Shown here in pieces: positions 27,523 to 37,168 of a stretch of 64,000 bases of DNA. The notes beneath the pieces are model-generated. The model was not told the DNA's origin and made no database searches. It saw only the letters and a list, made by a program, of their open reading frames with translations. Each line of letters opens with the position of its first letter. The first letter of the stretch is position 1. Both the position numbers and the translations under genes were made by a program. Source of the stretch: Lachnospiraceae bacterium (GTDB taxonomy: Bacteria > Bacillota > Clostridia > Lachnospirales > Lachnospiraceae); the NCBI GenBank assembly GCA_017520425.1, contig JAFXFO010000028.1, positions 25,780 to 89,779 of the forward strand. Direction: 5' to 3'.

Positions 27523-28935
27523 ATGGCAGATGTATTTATTAGTCATAGTTCTATAGATAAAGAAATAGCGGACAAGGTCTGTGCCGCTTTGGAGGCCAAG
27601 GGGTTAACCTGCTGGATAGCGCCTAGGGATATTGTGCCCGGCAGTGAATGGGCGGTTGCTATCAGTAACGCTATAGCAGAGATTAAGGCCATGGTAGTGA
27701 TTTATAGTGCAAATTCACAGCAGTCTACCCAGGTGCCCAAGGAAATCGCTTTGGCGGAAAAGCGGGGGAAGAATATCCTGCCATATAAGATAGATGATAC
27801 GGAGCTGACAGGAGCCTTTGAATATTACTTGAGTGGTTCTCACTGGATTGTAGCTGATCCTAAGAAGGATGAGTATAAGCTGGACGAAATGTATGGTGTC
27901 ATCGTGGGAATGATGCAGCAACCTACGCAGCAGATTACTAAGAATACTTATGTGGATAATCTGATTATCCATAATCCCGAGCAGGTGACTGTACAGGTGC
28001 AGGATGGGATGGCAGGCCTGAAAAACAGCAGGAAAAAAATATTATGGATTGTTGGTATTTTGGTAGCAATAACAGTGCTGGTGGTGGGTATCCTGCTGGT
28101 AGTGAAGCCTTGGCAAAAAGAAGAAAATCCGAGAGAAAAGGAAAAAGAAATTGCATCCGTAGAGCAATCCGAGGAGCAGGAGTCGGAAGAACTTACTGAA
28201 GACATCGAAATATCTCAGCAAGATACGGAACAGATAGATGTCGCGTACAGCGTAAAGAATGGAGAGATTGCTATTGACGGTTATTTGGGTACGGATTCCC
28301 ATGTGGTGGTTCCGGCTACTATTAATGGTATCCCCGTGACAAGTATTACCGATAATGCGTTTCAGGACTGTAAGGATTTGCAGACGATTGAGCTGCCGGA
28401 GGGCTTAAAGACCATCGGTGCATGGGCATTTGCAGAAAGCGGACTCACACAGATTCAGATACCGGATAGTGTTTCCGAAATCGGTGAGAATGCATTTATC
28501 AATTGTGTTGCCTTGGAAAAGGTGAAGCTTCCCTGGGAACTTATAGAGATTAGTACCCGCTGTTTCTTTGGTTGTACAGGGTTGGTAGAACTCAATCTGC
28601 CCCAAGGTTTGCAAAGAATCGGAGATTGGTCTTTTGCCTATACACCTTTTATGACCTTGGAACTTACCGATGCTACCATAACAGAGATTGGAGTGGGAGC
28701 CTTCGCAAATTGTGAACAGCTGGTATCTGTGAAGCTGCCTTCCAGCGTGAAGCTAGTAAAAACCGGTGCTTTTCAGCATTGTGAGAAGCTGGCCTCAATG
28801 GTGATTCCGGATGGAGTGGGGGCGGTAGCCTACAGTGCATTTTATGGTGCGTATGATGTTATGATAGAGTATCAGGGTGAGTCCTATACACTGGATGAGG
28901 CAAGGTATCTTCCGATTATGGCATGGGAAGAATAA
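27523..28935 (+). CDS. TIR - transmembrane - leucine-rich-repeat receptor-like protein
   Basis: A 470-residue protein with three parts. Residues 1-~115 are a TIR domain (M-A-D-V-F-I-S-H-S-S, then C-W-I-A-P-R-D-I-V-P-G). Glu74 in Q-V-P-K-E-I-A sits where NAD-cleaving TIRs carry the catalytic glutamate. Residues 172-195 form a single transmembrane helix after K-K. After an acidic linker (200-240), residues ~260-445 hold BspA-type LRR_5 repeats (L-x-x-I-x-L-P-x-x-L-x-x-I-G-x-x-A-F). Topology predicts TIR inside, LRR outside. This resembles a Toll-like receptor with inverted order. Ligand and output unknown. Pth follows by 18 nt. Confidence 0.88.
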   Translation: MADVFISHSSIDKEIADKVCAALEAKGLTCWIAPRDIVPGSEWAVAISNAIAEIKAMVVIYSANSQQSTQVPKEIALAEKRGKNILPYKIDDTELTGAFEYYLSGSHWIVADPKKDEYKLDEMYGVIVGMMQQPTQQITKNTYVDNLIIHNPEQVTVQVQDGMAGLKNSRKKILWIVGILVAITVLVVGILLVVKPWQKEENPREKEKEIASVEQSEEQESEELTEDIEISQQDTEQIDVAYSVKNGEIAIDGYLGTDSHVVVPATINGIPVTSITDNAFQDCKDLQTIELPEGLKTIGAWAFAESGLTQIQIPDSVSEIGENAFINCVALEKVKLPWELIEISTRCFFGCTGLVELNLPQGLQRIGDWSFAYTPFMTLELTDATITEIGVGAFANCEQLVSVKLPSSVKLVKTGAFQHCEKLASMVIPDGVGAVAYSAFYGAYDVMIEYQGESYTLDEARYLPIMAWEE

Positions 28936-28953
28936 AGTAAAGGAAGAGAAGAA

Positions 28954-29535
28954 ATGTATGTTATCGTAGGGCTGGGGAATCCCGGCAGAGAGTATCAAAA
29001 TACAAGACATAATATCGGCTTTGATGTAATCGAAGCTTTGGCAGATGTGGCGGGGATTTCCGTGATGGAGCGAAAGCATAAGGCTATCATCGGCAAGGGT
29101 GTATTGGACGGACAGAGAGTGATTCTGGTGAAGCCCCAAACCTATATGAATTTGAGTGGTGAAAGTGTCAGAGACGTCATAGATTATTATAAGCTGGATG
29201 CCACACAGGATTTAATTGTGATATCCGACGATACCAGTTTAGATGTGGGTAATATCCGTGTGCGGAAAAAAGGAAGTGCAGGAGGCCACAACGGACTTAA
29301 AGATATTATCGCCCATCTGGGACATGATACCTTTATGCGTGTGAAAATGGGTGTGGGTGAAAAACCCAAGGGATATGATTTGGCAGATTATGTGTTGGGA
29401 CATTTCACCGGGGATGAGAGAAAGGTGATGGACGAGGCGGCCAAAACAGCCGTAGAAGCAATCCGCATGATGATGAGCGGAGATATCGACCGTGCCATGA
29501 ATCAGTTTAACAGGAAATCAACCCAACAGAGTTAG
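28954..29535 (+). CDS. pth: Peptidyl-tRNA hydrolase
   Basis: A 193-residue enzyme that frees tRNA from drop-off peptidyl-tRNA. Conserved marks: G-L-G-N-P-G-R-E-Y-Q-N-T-R-H-N-I-G-F with the catalytic His, K-P-Q-T-Y-M-N-L-S-G, and the G-S-A-G-G-H-N-G-L-K motif. It is followed by mfd after 8 nt, the usual pth-mfd pairing. Confidence 0.96.
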   Translation: MYVIVGLGNPGREYQNTRHNIGFDVIEALADVAGISVMERKHKAIIGKGVLDGQRVILVKPQTYMNLSGESVRDVIDYYKLDATQDLIVISDDTSLDVGNIRVRKKGSAGGHNGLKDIIAHLGHDTFMRVKMGVGEKPKGYDLADYVLGHFTGDERKVMDEAAKTAVEAIRMMMSGDIDRAMNQFNRKSTQQS

Positions 29536-29543
29536 GAGTAGAT

Positions 29544-32500
29544 ATGCAGGCATTATTGGCACCGCTGACAGAGCTGGCAGAATACAGTGATATCAAAAAA
29601 GGGCTTCAGAAAAATAACGACGTAACTGCTATCAGCGGTTGCGTGGACTCCCAGAAGCTGCATATGCTCTATGGCTTGGCAGAGGGAATCCGATACAAGA
29701 TTATCGTAACCTACAGCGATTTGCGTGCCAGGGAGATTTTTGAGGAGTACAGCTTCTATGACCGGAATGTGCTTTTGTATCCGGCCAAGGATTTGATTTT
29801 CTTTCAGGCAGACATACATGGGAATCAGCTGACAAAGGAGCGTATCCGGGTCCTGCGCCGTCTTTCGGAAAAAAAGCCGGTGACCATTATCACAACCTTT
29901 GCGGCACTGATGTCCCCCCAGGTTATGTGGGAGGAAGATAAGGATATTCTGCGAATCGAAAAAGGAAGTATCTTGGAAGAGAGAAGACTGGCTGAAAAGC
30001 TGGTCTCTTTTGGCTACGAAAAAACCTATCAGGTGGAAGCCGGGGGACAGTTCAGTATCCGTGGCGGCATCGTGGATATCTTTGATTTGACAGAGGAGAA
30101 TCCTTACCGTATCGAGCTTTGGGGAGATGAGGTGGATTCCATCCGAAGCTTTGATGTATTGAGCCAGCGTTCCGTAGAAAAATTAAGCGGCGTGACAATC
30201 TATCCGGCTACGGAATTTATCCTAGAGGAGGACCGAATTCGTCAAGGATTGGATAAGCTGACGGCAGAGGCCAAGATACAGGAGGAAATCTTCCGTAAAG
30301 ACCATATGCCGGAGGAAGCTCACCGAATTGCCACACAGGTAAAGGAGCTTCAGGAACAACTGTTAGAATTCCGCAATCTTTTGAATATAGAGGGGTATAT
30401 CCGTTATTTTTACGAGGAATTGGTTACTTTGCCGGAAATCCTTTTAGGCTTGCAGAAGCAGGAGAAGAACCATTCTGTAGTATTCTTTTTGGATGAGCCC
30501 GCTCACATAGAGTCCCAGATGAAAGCTGTGGAACTGGAGTTTCGGGAGAGCATGGAGCAGAGGGTGAAAAAGGGCTATATTCTGCCCGGACAAATGCAGC
30601 TGCTTTGTAGCGGAGAGTATGTGGTGGCGAAAATGGCGAAGGCTCCGATTATCACACTTTCCATGATGGAAACAAGGAATAGCCTAATACAACCGGATAA
30701 GAAATACGGTATCAGTGCCAGAAGTATTGTGTCATATAATAATAGCTTTGAGTCTTTAGTAAAGGATCTGAAACAGTATCGAAAGAACGGATACCGTGTA
30801 CTTTTGCTTTCCGGATCACGTACCAGAGCAAAACGTCTGGCAGAGGATTTGCGGGACAATGAATTGGCTGCGGTTTATAGCGAGGACCCCTTCCGTGAGG
30901 TGCAACCGGGAGAGGTATTGACCTACTATGGCCATGTGAAAAAGGGTTTTGAGTATCCCCTGCTTAAATTTGTGGTGATCTCCGAGTCAGATATTTTCGG
31001 AAAAGAGAAAAAGAAGAAAAAACGTAAACTTTATCAGGGTCAGAAAATCAATGATTTCAATGAATTAAAGGTAGGTGACTATGTGGTTCATGAGTCCCAT
31101 GGTCTGGGCATCTACCGGGGCATTGAAAAGGTGGAAATGGAACGGGTAGTAAAGGATTATATGAAGATTGAATACCGCGATGGGGGCAATCTTTATATTC
31201 TGGCTACCGGTTTGGATGTTATACAGAAATATGCAGCTGCCGATGCAGCCAAAACACCGAAGTTAAATAAACTGGGTGGCAAGGAATGGGAAAAGACCAA
31301 ATCAAAAGTCCGCAGCGCGGTGAACGAGATTGCCAAGGATTTGGTAGAACTTTATGCCCTCCGTCAGGAAAGTCAGGGCCATGCTTTTGGCAAGGATACC
31401 GTATGGCAGAGGGAGTTTGAAGAGATGTTTCCTTTTGAGGAAACAGAGGATCAGCTGCTTGCCATTGAAGACACCAAGGCAGATATGGAAAGCACGAAAA
31501 TCATGGACCGTCTGATTTGCGGAGATGTGGGCTACGGTAAGACGGAGATTGCCATCCGTGCGGCTTTTAAGGCTGTACAGGAGGGCAAGCAGGTGGTATA
31601 TCTGGTGCCTACCACCATATTGGCTCAGCAACATTACAATACCTTTGTACAGCGAATGAAGGACTTCCCTATCCGTGTGGATTTGTTGTCCCGCTTCCGT
31701 ACTCCCGGTGAGATTAAAAAGAGTCTCACGGATTTGCAGAAGGGCTTTGTGGATATTATTATCGGTACCCACAGAGTATTGTCCCAGGATGTGGTGTTTA
31801 AGGATTTAGGACTACTTATTATTGATGAGGAACAGCGTTTTGGCGTGGCCCATAAGGAGAAGATTAAGAAGCTGAAGGAAAATGTGGATGTACTGACACT
31901 GACGGCGACTCCTATTCCTCGTACCTTGCATATGAGTCTGATAGGGATTCGTGATATGAGTGTGCTGGAGGAAGCACCGGGAGACAGATTGCCCATCCAG
32001 ACCTTTGTCTGCGAATACAATGAGGAAATGGTACGAGAGGCCATAGTGCGAGAGCTTGCCCGGGAGGGACAGGTATACTATGTGTACAATCGTGTGAACA
32101 ATATTGCGGATGTAGCAGCAGCGGTAGCCAAGCTGGTACCGGAAGCCAATGTGGCCTTTGCCCACGGACAGATGAAGGAGCATGAGCTGGAGAGAATCAT
32201 GTTTGATTTTATTGCCGGTGAGATTGACGTATTGGTTTCCACCACTATCATCGAAACCGGTCTGGATATTTCTAACGCCAATACTATGATTATTCATGAC
32301 TCGGACAATATGGGTCTGTCCCAGCTCTATCAGCTGAGAGGGCGTGTGGGACGCTCCAATCGTACCGCATATGCATTCTTGATGTATAAACGTGACAAGA
32401 TGCTGAAGGAAGTGGCAGAGAAGCGTCTGGCGGCCATCAAAGAGTTTACGGATTTGGGAAGCGGCTTTAAGATTGCCATGCGTGATTTGGAAATCCGAGG

Positions 32501-33095
32501 TGCCGGCAATTTGCTGGGTATGAGGCAGCATGGACACATGGAGGCAGTTGGCTATGACTTGTATTGTAAGATGCTGAATGAGGCAGTGAAGCATGTAAAG
32601 GGAATTCCTACTGCCCGCGCGGATTTTACCACTACGGTGGATATGGATGTGGATGCCTATATTCCGCCCAGCTATATTGTAAATGAAGTGCAAAAGCTGG
32701 ATATCTACAAGCGTATTGCAGGTATTGAGAACCAAAAGGAGCGGGATGATATGCTGGATGAGCTGTTGGATCGTTTCGGAGAGGTGCCTAAGAGTGTAGA
32801 TAATCTGTTGCGTATAGCGCTTATTCGTGTGGCAGCTCACGAACTGTATATGACGGAAATCAAGGGCAAAAATGAAAGGATTCAGTTTACTTTCCGGCCG
32901 GATGCCCGGATTAAGGTGGAGAATATTCCGGAACTGATACGAAAGTATAAGGAAAATTTAAGCTTCACGGCGTACGGGAATCCATTTTTTACCTATCGGT
33001 ATTACAAATGCGGTGTGGTAGAAAAAGACGCAGAAACTTTGCTGAGTACCGCAGAAAAGCTGTTACATGATATGAAGGAATTGTTATCAGAATAA
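29544..33095 (+). CDS. mfd: Transcription-repair coupling factor Mfd
   Basis: A 1183-residue DNA translocase that removes stalled RNA polymerase and recruits UvrA. Domains in order: UvrB-like N-terminal region, RNA-polymerase interaction domain (Y-V-V-H-E-S-H-G-L-G-I-Y-R-G-I), RecG-like helicase with Walker A G-D-V-G-Y-G-K-T-E (near 660) and D-E-E-Q (near 760), the R-G-R-V-G-R-S motif, and the C-terminal TRCF domain. Full length, no frameshift. Confidence 0.96.
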   Translation: MQALLAPLTELAEYSDIKKGLQKNNDVTAISGCVDSQKLHMLYGLAEGIRYKIIVTYSDLRAREIFEEYSFYDRNVLLYPAKDLIFFQADIHGNQLTKERIRVLRRLSEKKPVTIITTFAALMSPQVMWEEDKDILRIEKGSILEERRLAEKLVSFGYEKTYQVEAGGQFSIRGGIVDIFDLTEENPYRIELWGDEVDSIRSFDVLSQRSVEKLSGVTIYPATEFILEEDRIRQGLDKLTAEAKIQEEIFRKDHMPEEAHRIATQVKELQEQLLEFRNLLNIEGYIRYFYEELVTLPEILLGLQKQEKNHSVVFFLDEPAHIESQMKAVELEFRESMEQRVKKGYILPGQMQLLCSGEYVVAKMAKAPIITLSMMETRNSLIQPDKKYGISARSIVSYNNSFESLVKDLKQYRKNGYRVLLLSGSRTRAKRLAEDLRDNELAAVYSEDPFREVQPGEVLTYYGHVKKGFEYPLLKFVVISESDIFGKEKKKKKRKLYQGQKINDFNELKVGDYVVHESHGLGIYRGIEKVEMERVVKDYMKIEYRDGGNLYILATGLDVIQKYAAADAAKTPKLNKLGGKEWEKTKSKVRSAVNEIAKDLVELYALRQESQGHAFGKDTVWQREFEEMFPFEETEDQLLAIEDTKADMESTKIMDRLICGDVGYGKTEIAIRAAFKAVQEGKQVVYLVPTTILAQQHYNTFVQRMKDFPIRVDLLSRFRTPGEIKKSLTDLQKGFVDIIIGTHRVLSQDVVFKDLGLLIIDEEQRFGVAHKEKIKKLKENVDVLTLTATPIPRTLHMSLIGIRDMSVLEEAPGDRLPIQTFVCEYNEEMVREAIVRELAREGQVYYVYNRVNNIADVAAAVAKLVPEANVAFAHGQMKEHELERIMFDFIAGEIDVLVSTTIIETGLDISNANTMIIHDSDNMGLSQLYQLRGRVGRSNRTAYAFLMYKRDKMLKEVAEKRLAAIKEFTDLGSGFKIAMRDLEIRGAGNLLGMRQHGHMEAVGYDLYCKMLNEAVKHVKGIPTARADFTTTVDMDVDAYIPPSYIVNEVQKLDIYKRIAGIENQKERDDMLDELLDRFGEVPKSVDNLLRIALIRVAAHELYMTEIKGKNERIQFTFRPDARIKVENIPELIRKYKENLSFTAYGNPFFTYRYYKCGVVEKDAETLLSTAEKLLHDMKELLSE

Positions 33096-33107
33096 GGAAA
33101 TATATGG

Positions 33108-33134
33108 AGAGGACATGATTACATGTCCTCTTTT
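33108..33134 (+). terminator. Terminator of pth-mfd
   Basis: Nine-nt arms GAGGACATG (33109-33117) and CATGTCCTC (33122-33130) pair around ATTA, followed by TTTT. Confidence 0.85.
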
Positions 33135-33177
33135 GTGTGAAAATTGCAAGAAAAACGATTGATTTGCCAATCAATTG

Positions 33178-33206
33178 TTGATTTTCGAGACAAAAAGTAG
33201 TAAAAT
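33178..33206 (+). promoter_or_regulatory. Promoter of the GGDEF-EAL gene
   Basis: TTGATT (33178-33183), a 17-nt spacer and TAAAAT (33201-33206) lie 36 nt upstream of the start. Confidence 0.5.
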
Positions 33207-33242
33207 AAAAGTGGTATAGAATCCAGGGACGGAGGTGAATAT

Positions 33243-35795
33243 ATGGACCGGATACGCAGAGAATATGACATTAGTGAGAATGAAGCCATTGTGATTAACG
33301 GATTGGAAGTAAATGCTTTGACCGGTCTGTATTTAAGTCATACATTCTTTGAAAAAGCAGAAGAGTTTTTGACGAGTATAGATGAGGAAGAATATTGTAT
33401 TCTGGCCATTGATTTAGAGCATTTTCGCTTATTTAATAAAATATTCACCAGAGAACAGGGTGACGAGCTACTGAAGCGGGTGGCAGAGCGGTTAAAGGAA
33501 TATCGGAAAGACCATGGCGGAGTCATAGGATATTTTGGCGGTGACAATTTTGCCATATTGACAAAGCTTGATTTGGGACGTTTCAAGGAACTCCACAGAG
33601 CTATTTCAAAGAAAGTGGCATATTGGAGTAATACGGTAGGCTTTCTGCCGGCATTTGGTGTGTATCCCATTACCGATACCTCCATAGGTGTTCCTACCAT
33701 GTATGACAGAGCTACCATGGCTTTGAAAAAGATTGCGGGGAATTATGCCCAGCGCCACTGTATCTATTCGGAGGATATGGAAGAACAGGAAGAGGAAGAA
33801 CTTAGACTTCTTTCTGAGATTCAGAAGGCGTTGAAAAATGAGGAGTTTACTTTTTATGTACAGCCTCAGTGTGATATTGCCACCGGAAAAATCGTGGGTG
33901 GCGAATGTTTGGTCCGTTGGATTCATCCGGAAAAAGGGTTGATTTCTCCCGGTGTGTTTATTCCGGTATTAGAGAAGAACGGATTTATTGCCAGTCTGGA
34001 CAGATATGTTTGGCGCAAGGTTTGTGAGTGGTTAAAAAGCTTAATTGACAGAGGGATTCAGCCTGTGCCTGTATCCATCAATGTGTCTCGTATTGATATT
34101 TATTCCATGGATGTTCCGAGATTTTTGTTGGGACTGCTGGAGGAGTTTGCATTACCCTCTGATTTGTTGCATGTGGAGATTACCGAAAGCACCTATGTAG
34201 AAAATAATGATAAGGTTATCCGCACCGTGAAGCAGTTACGTGATGCCAAGCTTTGGGTAATGATGGATGACTTCGGAAGCGGATATTCCTCACTGAATAT
34301 GTTGAGAACTGTATCAGTGGATGTGTTGAAACTTGACATGAGATTTTTAGATATTAAGGAGCAGGATGAAGTGCGCGGTGTCGGTATTTTGGAGTCAGTG
34401 GTCAATATGGCCAGACAGATGCGGTTGCCCATCATTGTGGAAGGTGTAGAGAATCAGAAGCAGGAAAGCTTCCTGTTGAAGATGGGCTGCAGATATTCCC
34501 AAGGATATTTCTACTACCGGCCCATGCCCGTGCAGGATTTTGAGACACTTATCAGTAACCCTCAAAAGCTGGATAAGGACGGCATATGGTGTAAGAGGGT
34601 TGAGTCTTTCCGCGTAAATGAATTTTTGGATAAGAATGTGTTTAGTGACACTTTGCTAAATAATATTCTGGGGCCTGCGGCTTTTTATGATATGTATGAA
34701 AATAATATTCGCATTACCCGTGTCAATAATCAGTATTATGAATTGCTTGGCGGAACCTCTAAGTCTGTTGAGGAGGATAATCCCAATAAGCGTGATTTTC
34801 TTCTTCACGTGAATAGTGAGGATAGAGAAAAGTTACTTCAAATTTTCGAACGGGCGGAACAGAATCAATCGGGACAAGCATCCGGTTACATCCATTTTGT
34901 ACGGGTGGACGGCAAAATGCTTTGGATGCGAATCAGCATTTTCTATCTGAGGGAACAAGACGGTCATCGGATTTTTTACGGTTCCTTAATAGATTTGACG
35001 GATTTGCAGGAGAAGAAGGTATCATCTTCCGATGGTCAGGATGTGGAGGATTTGACAGAGAAACATTGGAGACATCTGGAGAAGTATTATGGCGAATTGT
35101 CAAAGGGATGTGCATTGCTGAAACCTATCCTGGATGAGAATGGAAAAGTTGGGGATTGCCATATAATATATGCCAATAAAGAAATCGGTCGTATTACAGG
35201 CAGCAGTGTGGAACGTATGCAGTTTATGGCATCGAAAGCTTTTTCCCATAGACGAGAGGAATTGTTTGATAAAATGTATCGAACCGCTTATTTGGGAGAA
35301 AAGTTTGATATTCCGATTTACAGTGCTTTTTCCAAACGTTATTTGAAGTTGGTATTTACCAGATATCAAAAGGGTTATGTTTGCTGTATGTTGGAGGATG
35401 AAAACAGGATTCATATGTGTGAGGCTGCTTTGAATCTGTTTATGAAAGATTACAAAGAGGTTTATTATGTGCATCTTCAAGAGAACTTTGGTCGAATGCT
35501 TTATCCGGACCGCAACCATTTGATGGAGAGAGGCAAATACGAAGAAACGGTGCAAATCCATATCGATAGGGGCGACATTCATCCGGAGGATGTGGTGAAG
35601 GCTATGGCATTTTTTGATACAGAGCATGTATTGAAGGAGTTTGAAACCAAGGATAAAATACAAGTAGAGTATCGAAGAAGGGTAGCAGAAGATACCTGGG
35701 AGTGGTGCTGCACTACCATAAGTGTTTGCGACAGGGTAAACGGAAAAGCCATGTCGGGGTTACTGACCATAGAAAAGATAGAGAATCCGAAATAA
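33243..35795 (+). CDS. GGDEF-EAL-PAS signalling protein, probable c-di-GMP phosphodiesterase
   Basis: An 850-residue cytoplasmic protein. The GGDEF domain (~25-175) has a degenerate active site G-G-D-N-F (99-103), so cyclase activity is doubtful. The EAL domain (~190-430) keeps E-C-L-V-R-W (221-226), I-N-V-S, I-T-E-S, D-D-F-G-S-G-Y-S-S-L (342-351), L-K-L-D and E-G-V-E, so phosphodiesterase activity is likely. A PAS-like domain (~470-600) and a further C-terminal sensory region follow. GGAGG lies before the ATG. Single gene with its own promoter and terminator. Confidence 0.9.
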   Translation: MDRIRREYDISENEAIVINGLEVNALTGLYLSHTFFEKAEEFLTSIDEEEYCILAIDLEHFRLFNKIFTREQGDELLKRVAERLKEYRKDHGGVIGYFGGDNFAILTKLDLGRFKELHRAISKKVAYWSNTVGFLPAFGVYPITDTSIGVPTMYDRATMALKKIAGNYAQRHCIYSEDMEEQEEEELRLLSEIQKALKNEEFTFYVQPQCDIATGKIVGGECLVRWIHPEKGLISPGVFIPVLEKNGFIASLDRYVWRKVCEWLKSLIDRGIQPVPVSINVSRIDIYSMDVPRFLLGLLEEFALPSDLLHVEITESTYVENNDKVIRTVKQLRDAKLWVMMDDFGSGYSSLNMLRTVSVDVLKLDMRFLDIKEQDEVRGVGILESVVNMARQMRLPIIVEGVENQKQESFLLKMGCRYSQGYFYYRPMPVQDFETLISNPQKLDKDGIWCKRVESFRVNEFLDKNVFSDTLLNNILGPAAFYDMYENNIRITRVNNQYYELLGGTSKSVEEDNPNKRDFLLHVNSEDREKLLQIFERAEQNQSGQASGYIHFVRVDGKMLWMRISIFYLREQDGHRIFYGSLIDLTDLQEKKVSSSDGQDVEDLTEKHWRHLEKYYGELSKGCALLKPILDENGKVGDCHIIYANKEIGRITGSSVERMQFMASKAFSHRREELFDKMYRTAYLGEKFDIPIYSAFSKRYLKLVFTRYQKGYVCCMLEDENRIHMCEAALNLFMKDYKEVYYVHLQENFGRMLYPDRNHLMERGKYEETVQIHIDRGDIHPEDVVKAMAFFDTEHVLKEFETKDKIQVEYRRRVAEDTWEWCCTTISVCDRVNGKAMSGLLTIEKIENPK

Positions 35796-35804
35796 TGAAG
35801 TACA

Positions 35805-35846
35805 AAGTTACCATTGGCGAGGATAACCGCCAATGGTACTTTTTTG
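35805..35846 (+). terminator. Terminator of the GGDEF-EAL gene
   Basis: Arms 35805-35819 and 35828-35841 (AAGT-ACCATTGGCG with one bulged T) are followed by six T. Confidence 0.85.
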
Positions 35847-35868
35847 AAAGTGTGGGACAGATAAAAGC

Positions 35869-37053
35869 ATGATAATTGAGAATGTAAGAATTTATACAGA
35901 GCAAGGTGAATTTTGTTTTGGGACAGTGGTTATAGAAAACGGAAAAATTGCCGATATAAAATTGGGTAAGTCTGCGGATTTTGCCGAAAGGTGCAAAAAT
36001 TATTGTAAAGAGGACCATGAAATCCTGGACGGTAGGGGCAAATATCTGATTCCCGGCATGATTGATATTCATCTTCACGGATGTAAGGGATATGATTTCT
36101 GTGACGGAAGTTTGGAGGCTGTGGAACGGATTGCCGAGTATCAGGCTTCTACCGGTGTGACTACCATGGCTTTGGCCACCATGACTTTGCCCACAGACCG
36201 TCTGCAGGCGGTTTTGGAGCAGGGTGCCGCTTACTGTGAAAAAAAGTCTCGGGGAGAATATGCGGCTTATGCGGATTTGACCGGTATCAATATGGAGGGG
36301 CCCTTTATCAGCAAAGAAAAATGCGGCGCGCAGAATGCAGATTATATCAAAAAGCCGCAGACAGCGTTGTTTGAGGCGTTCCAAGAGTCTGCCAAGGGTT
36401 TGGTGAAATACATGGGGATAGCCCCGGAAGCAGAAGGAGCTTTGGAATTTATCCGAAAGATTAAGGAACAGATAAAGCTTAGCATAGCACATAGTAATGC
36501 CTGTTATGAGGAAGCAAGGGCAGCATTTGAAGCGGGTGCGTGCCATGTGACTCATTTATATAATGGGATGTCTGCTTTCAGTCATAGGGAGCCCGGAATC
36601 GTAGGGGCGGTTTATGATTGTAAGGATGTAGAGGTAGAGTTGATTGCTGACGGAGTACATGTACATCCGTCGATGATTCGCGCTACCTTTCAAATGCTGG
36701 GCAAGGACAGAGTCATACTGATTAGTGACAGCATCCGTGCTGCCGGTATGGAGCCTGGAGAGTATGAGCTTGGTGGTCAGAAGATTAAACTACAGAAAAA
36801 CCGTGCGGTAATCAGTGGTACGAAAACTATAGCCGGTTCGGTGGCATCTTTGCCTGAGGGCTTACGTTATGTGGTGAAGGAGACTGGGATACCCTTAGAG
36901 GTTGCAGTGCAATGTGTGACAAAAAATCCTGCACGGAGTCTGGGGATTTATGAGGAATGCGGCTCCGTTTCCGTGGGAAAGAGAGCGGATTTGGTGCTTT
37001 TGGATGAGGATCTGAATGTTACAGCCGTTGTGAAGAACGGAGTACTTATTTGA
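35869..37053 (+). CDS. nagA: N-acetylglucosamine-6-phosphate deacetylase
   Basis: A 394-residue amidohydrolase removing acetate from GlcNAc-6-P during amino-sugar recycling. Metal and substrate motifs: P-G-M-I-D-I-H-L-H-G-C, E-G-P-F, H-S-N-A, T-H-L-Y-N-G-M-S-A-F and I-S-D-S-I-R-A-A-G. The ribosome site is weak (GGGACAG). It sits 22 nt after a terminator, so its promoter must lie within or before the GGDEF-EAL 3' region; I could not find it. nagB is not adjacent. Confidence 0.94.
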   Translation: MIIENVRIYTEQGEFCFGTVVIENGKIADIKLGKSADFAERCKNYCKEDHEILDGRGKYLIPGMIDIHLHGCKGYDFCDGSLEAVERIAEYQASTGVTTMALATMTLPTDRLQAVLEQGAAYCEKKSRGEYAAYADLTGINMEGPFISKEKCGAQNADYIKKPQTALFEAFQESAKGLVKYMGIAPEAEGALEFIRKIKEQIKLSIAHSNACYEEARAAFEAGACHVTHLYNGMSAFSHREPGIVGAVYDCKDVEVELIADGVHVHPSMIRATFQMLGKDRVILISDSIRAAGMEPGEYELGGQKIKLQKNRAVISGTKTIAGSVASLPEGLRYVVKETGIPLEVAVQCVTKNPARSLGIYEECGSVSVGKRADLVLLDEDLNVTAVVKNGVLI

Positions 37054-37103
37054 GAATGAATTTGCTTCAAAACACTACGCGCAAACAAAGAATATTATAT
37101 TAT

Positions 37104-37112
37104 TGATATAAT
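37104..37112 (+). promoter_or_regulatory. Extended -10 promoter of the esterase gene
   Basis: TGATATAAT fits the extended -10 pattern TG-n-TATAAT. No clear -35 is visible. Confidence 0.45.
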
Positions 37113-37168
37113 AAAGTGCTGAAAATGAAAGATAAATTGCAAAACAAAGAAAAGAGAGGTTAGTAATC

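Noticed and set aside
31812-32840. A 342-codon open frame on the minus strand inside mfd.
   Set aside because: It lies opposite conserved helicase motifs of mfd, has no recognisable product and no promoter or ribosome site.
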